From the NCBI GenBank assembly GCA_026996955.1, contig JALWJV010000091.1, positions 1 to 6,413 of the forward strand: a stretch of DNA of 6,413 bases. Reading direction: 5' to 3'. Shown here piece after piece: positions 5,746 to 6,413 of this stretch; position 1 is the stretch's first letter, and every line of letters begins with the position of its first letter. Made by a program: the position numbers and the translations under genes. Source of the stretch: Deltaproteobacteria bacterium (lineage in GTDB: Bacteria > Desulfobacterota > Dissulfuribacteria > Dissulfuribacterales > QOAL01). A model generated the notes under the pieces. That model made no database searches. It was not told the DNA's origin and worked only from the letters and a program-made list of their open reading frames with translations.

Positions 5746-6413
5746 TCAGTTACCCGGGGGTGCGCCTTTTTCTTGTTGTCCCCTGTTTTCCGGCCACTCT
5801 TCCCTTGGAAGCCATCTTGGGAAATTATTCTGGTCAAGCACCACCCTGCCCATTTTGATATGTTTGAGTATGAAGTACCGAAGTCCCCACTTTTTCTCAA
5901 ACAGTTGGACTGAACCCAGCCAGTCAGTTAACTGTCCCTTGGCCTTTAGGTATCTGGTTGAATGTGCCGTCTTGTCATGCATTAGATAGCAGCCAGGATG
6001 AAATTTGTAGCGCCACCCCCTCCCTCTCCCCTGGAGACAGAGGTCAAAGTCGCCAAATACGTTTTTAAGCCTTGGATCGTAGGTGCACTGCTCAAGAAAA
6101 TTGCGCCTGAAAAGTGAGCATCCCCCAGGGATGAAGTCAGAGTAGAAAGGCCTCCGTTCCCAGTGCAATTCATATGGTTCATCGTGACAGAGGTGCCTGG
6201 GCTCAAAGAGATTGTCTTCAAAAAAATTCATCCTGATCCCGAGACACTGTAACCGTCTTGAGGGGAAATAAAGGAGCGCCGGTGAGATGCCTGCGGTCTG
6301 CTGGTCGTTTTCAAGTTCTGAAACCAGCGTTGGGAAAGGATCATTTTCCACGAAGCAGTCATTGTCCATGAAGAAGATATATTCCCCCGTGGCGTGGTCC
6401 AGAACCCTGGCCC
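5746..6413 (-). CDS. Family 2 (GT-A) glycosyltransferase, 3' part only
   Basis: The open frame enters at the right edge (first whole codon at 6411-6409) and ends with TGA at 5748-5746, giving 221 visible residues; the start and first beta strands are outside. The visible part begins ARVLDHATGEYIFFMDND, the classic GT2 stretch ending in a DxD-type motif (visible residues 16-18) that binds metal and nucleotide-sugar. Further on, a GGCSLFRR segment precedes FGDFDLCLQGRGRGW, matching the family's acceptor-side ED-x-DL motif with Gly in place of the usual Glu but the key Asp kept. A later HP...LMHD segment is also family-typical. No membrane segment is seen. Such enzymes add one sugar to a growing glycan at the cytoplasmic membrane face. 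Only 1 nt separates it from the next glycosyltransferase. An internal ATG at 6369 is not the start, because the motif continues upstream. Family call firm; donor and acceptor unknown. Confidence 0.88.
   Translation of the reverse strand, partial: ARVLDHATGEYIFFMDNDCFVENDPFPTLVSELENDQQTAGISPALLYFPSRRLQCLGIRMNFFEDNLFEPRHLCHDEPYELHWERRPFYSDFIPGGCSLFRRNFLEQCTYDPRLKNVFGDFDLCLQGRGRGWRYKFHPGCYLMHDKTAHSTRYLKAKGQLTDWLGSVQLFEKKWGLRYFILKHIKMGRVVLDQNNFPRWLPREEWPENRGQQEKGAPPGN

Noticed and set aside
5481..5858. A 125-codon open frame on the plus strand
   Set aside because: It is antisense to the GT4/GT2 junction, and the opposite strand carries clear family motifs in another frame.
5745..5900. A longer start (ATG 5900) for the family 4 glycosyltransferase
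   Set aside because: The extra 52 residues overlap the GT2 coding sequence out of frame and precede a complete family-typical N-terminus that begins at ATG 5744.

Overview
The window is a solid block of seven coding regions, all on the minus strand and read from the right edge to the left. Each gene abuts or overlaps the next by a few bases (gaps of 1, 7 and 5 nt; overlaps of 14, 16 and 8 nt). This looks like one stretch of a polycistronic operon whose promoter and terminator both lie outside the window. I see no RNA gene, insertion sequence, CRISPR array, promoter or terminator, and no non-coding gap longer than a few bases. Base composition is near balanced by eye. The gene types point to a bacterium building a surface glycan such as an O-antigen, capsule or glycosylated flagellin. 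The sequence does not fix the taxon; a Gram-negative host is only my inference.

In order of transcription: (1) 6413-5746, the 3' part of a family 2 (GT-A) glycosyltransferase. (2) 5744-4656, a complete family 4 (GT-B) glycosyltransferase. (3) 4669-3956, a CMP-nonulosonate (CMP-sialic-acid-type) cytidylyltransferase, NeuA-like. (4) 3948-2710, an unrecognised 412-residue protein whose two ends resemble a cytidylyltransferase but lack its nucleotide-binding loop and metal-binding aspartates, with about 200 unplaced residues between. (5) 2725-1481, an unrecognised 414-residue protein with a helical N-terminus and a long beta-rich part that reads like a degenerate beta-propeller. (6) 1475-834, a small class I SAM-dependent methyltransferase. 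(7) 841-5, an unrecognised 278-residue protein whose C-terminus resembles the end of GT-B glycosyltransferases.

Together the recognisable genes suggest that a nine-carbon acidic sugar is activated as its CMP derivative and that two or three transferases and a methyltransferase build or decorate a glycan containing it. The genes that make the sugar itself are not in the window. The two large unknowns between the cytidylyltransferase and the methyltransferase are the most novel part.

The most striking local signal is a perfect tandem duplication of ATGCCTG at the junction of genes 6 and 7. It supplies both the methyltransferase stop and the spacing between the Shine-Dalgarno sequence and the start of the next gene. 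Removing one copy would join the two reading frames into a single fused protein.
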